DNA from: Chitinophagaceae bacterium | GTDB lineage: Bacteria; Bacteroidota; Bacteroidia; Chitinophagales; Chitinophagaceae | Direction of reading: 5' to 3' | Assembly (NCBI GenBank): GCA_023251335.1 | Contig: JAHEZA010000149.1 | Location: 1 to 6,533 of the forward strand | DNA: 6,533 bases | Shown here: positions 6,357 to 6,533 of the stretch, in pieces | How the letters are laid out: each line of letters begins with the position of its first letter | How positions within the stretch are numbered: position 1 is the stretch's first letter | Position numbers and translations under genes: made by a program | The notes under the pieces: model-generated | Database searches by the model: none | The model's input: the letters and a program-made list of their open reading frames with translations, nothing else | Told to the model about the DNA's origin: nothing

Positions 6357-6364
6357 TAATTTTG
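6357..6364 (+). promoter_or_regulatory. Possible -7 element for the right-edge gene
   Basis: TAATTTTG matches TAnnTTTG exactly, 40 bases before the ATG at 6405 and beyond the terminator of the previous gene. No TTG lies 17-23 bases upstream, so only half of the promoter consensus is present. The position, between a terminator and a new reading frame, is what makes it plausible. A start near 6370 would give a 35-base leader. Confidence 0.35.
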
Positions 6365-6404
6365 GCAACTGAAAAACAGATTTTTAAAATTTATCCAAGG
6401 CTTG

Positions 6405-6533
6405 ATGTTGCACCAGTTGATTTCGTCAGTAATGATTTTTCGGGTCACCCGGTGGTCGCTTACTCCGAAAATTATCTTTCTTATTATTGTGTTCAGGATA
6501 TCTACTGTTCAGGCGCAGGTGAGCGATTCTTCT
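6405..6533 (+). CDS. Start of an exported protein, cut by the window edge
   Basis: Forty-three codons are open from the ATG at 6405 to the right edge. They encode a basic stretch (RVTRWSLTPK), a hydrophobic core (IIFLIIVF) and a small-residue end, STVQAQVSDSS, which together look like a Sec signal peptide with likely cleavage after VQA. The protein should therefore reach the periplasm or outer membrane. The ATG at 6432 is in frame and gives a more usual signal peptide of about 28 residues. The ATG at 6405 has AAGG four bases upstream (6397-6400) and is nearer the possible promoter, so the start is undecided. The frame is closed upstream by TAA at 6357-6359. The mature protein is outside the window and cannot be identified. 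Confidence 0.6.
   Translation, partial: MLHQLISSVMIFRVTRWSLTPKIIFLIIVFRISTVQAQVSDSS

Overview
The window reads as a piece of chromosome from a Bacteroidota bacterium, most likely of the Chitinophagaceae or a close relative. Three things point there. The DNA is AT-rich and lacks clear Shine-Dalgarno sites. Promoter-like sites follow the Bacteroidota TTG / TAnnTTTG pattern. The gene families are typical of the phylum: a two-halved MacB/FtsX permease, a Bacteroidota-style BioF, an MsbA-like exporter half and a PUR-domain (DUF3276) protein.

Layout from left to right. (1) Positions 1-2054, minus strand: most of a large MacB/FtsX-type permease, cut by the left edge before its last three membrane helices. 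(2) 2055-2402: a divergent intergenic region with an 11-bp direct repeat spaced 22 bp and a small palindrome. (3) 2403-3512, plus strand: a complete 8-amino-7-oxononanoate synthase (bioF) with no other biotin gene beside it. (4) 3513-3791: an intergenic region with alternative inverted repeats, a good promoter match, one consensus DnaA box and an array of degenerate octamers that runs up to the next start codon. (5) 3792-5636, plus strand: a fused permease-ATPase ABC exporter half with Asp where the catalytic Glu is expected. (6) 5637-5722: a short gap with a second good promoter match, whose -33 element lies in a perfect inverted repeat. (7) 5723-6223, plus strand: a PUR-domain nucleic-acid-binding protein with a long acidic disordered tail. 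(8) 6256-6290: a terminator. (9) 6405-6533, plus strand: the first codons of an exported protein, cut by the right edge.

The genes do not form one obvious pathway. The spacing and separate promoter-like sites suggest mostly single-gene transcription units. I see no phage, transposon, CRISPR or defence genes and no RNA gene. The coding content is ordinary for the phylum. The signals most worth following are in the non-coding parts: the octamer array against the exporter start codon, the two promoters with the same N18 spacing, and the repeat over the -33 element of the PUR gene. The acidic tail of the PUR protein, with its terminal Trp, is the most interesting coding feature.
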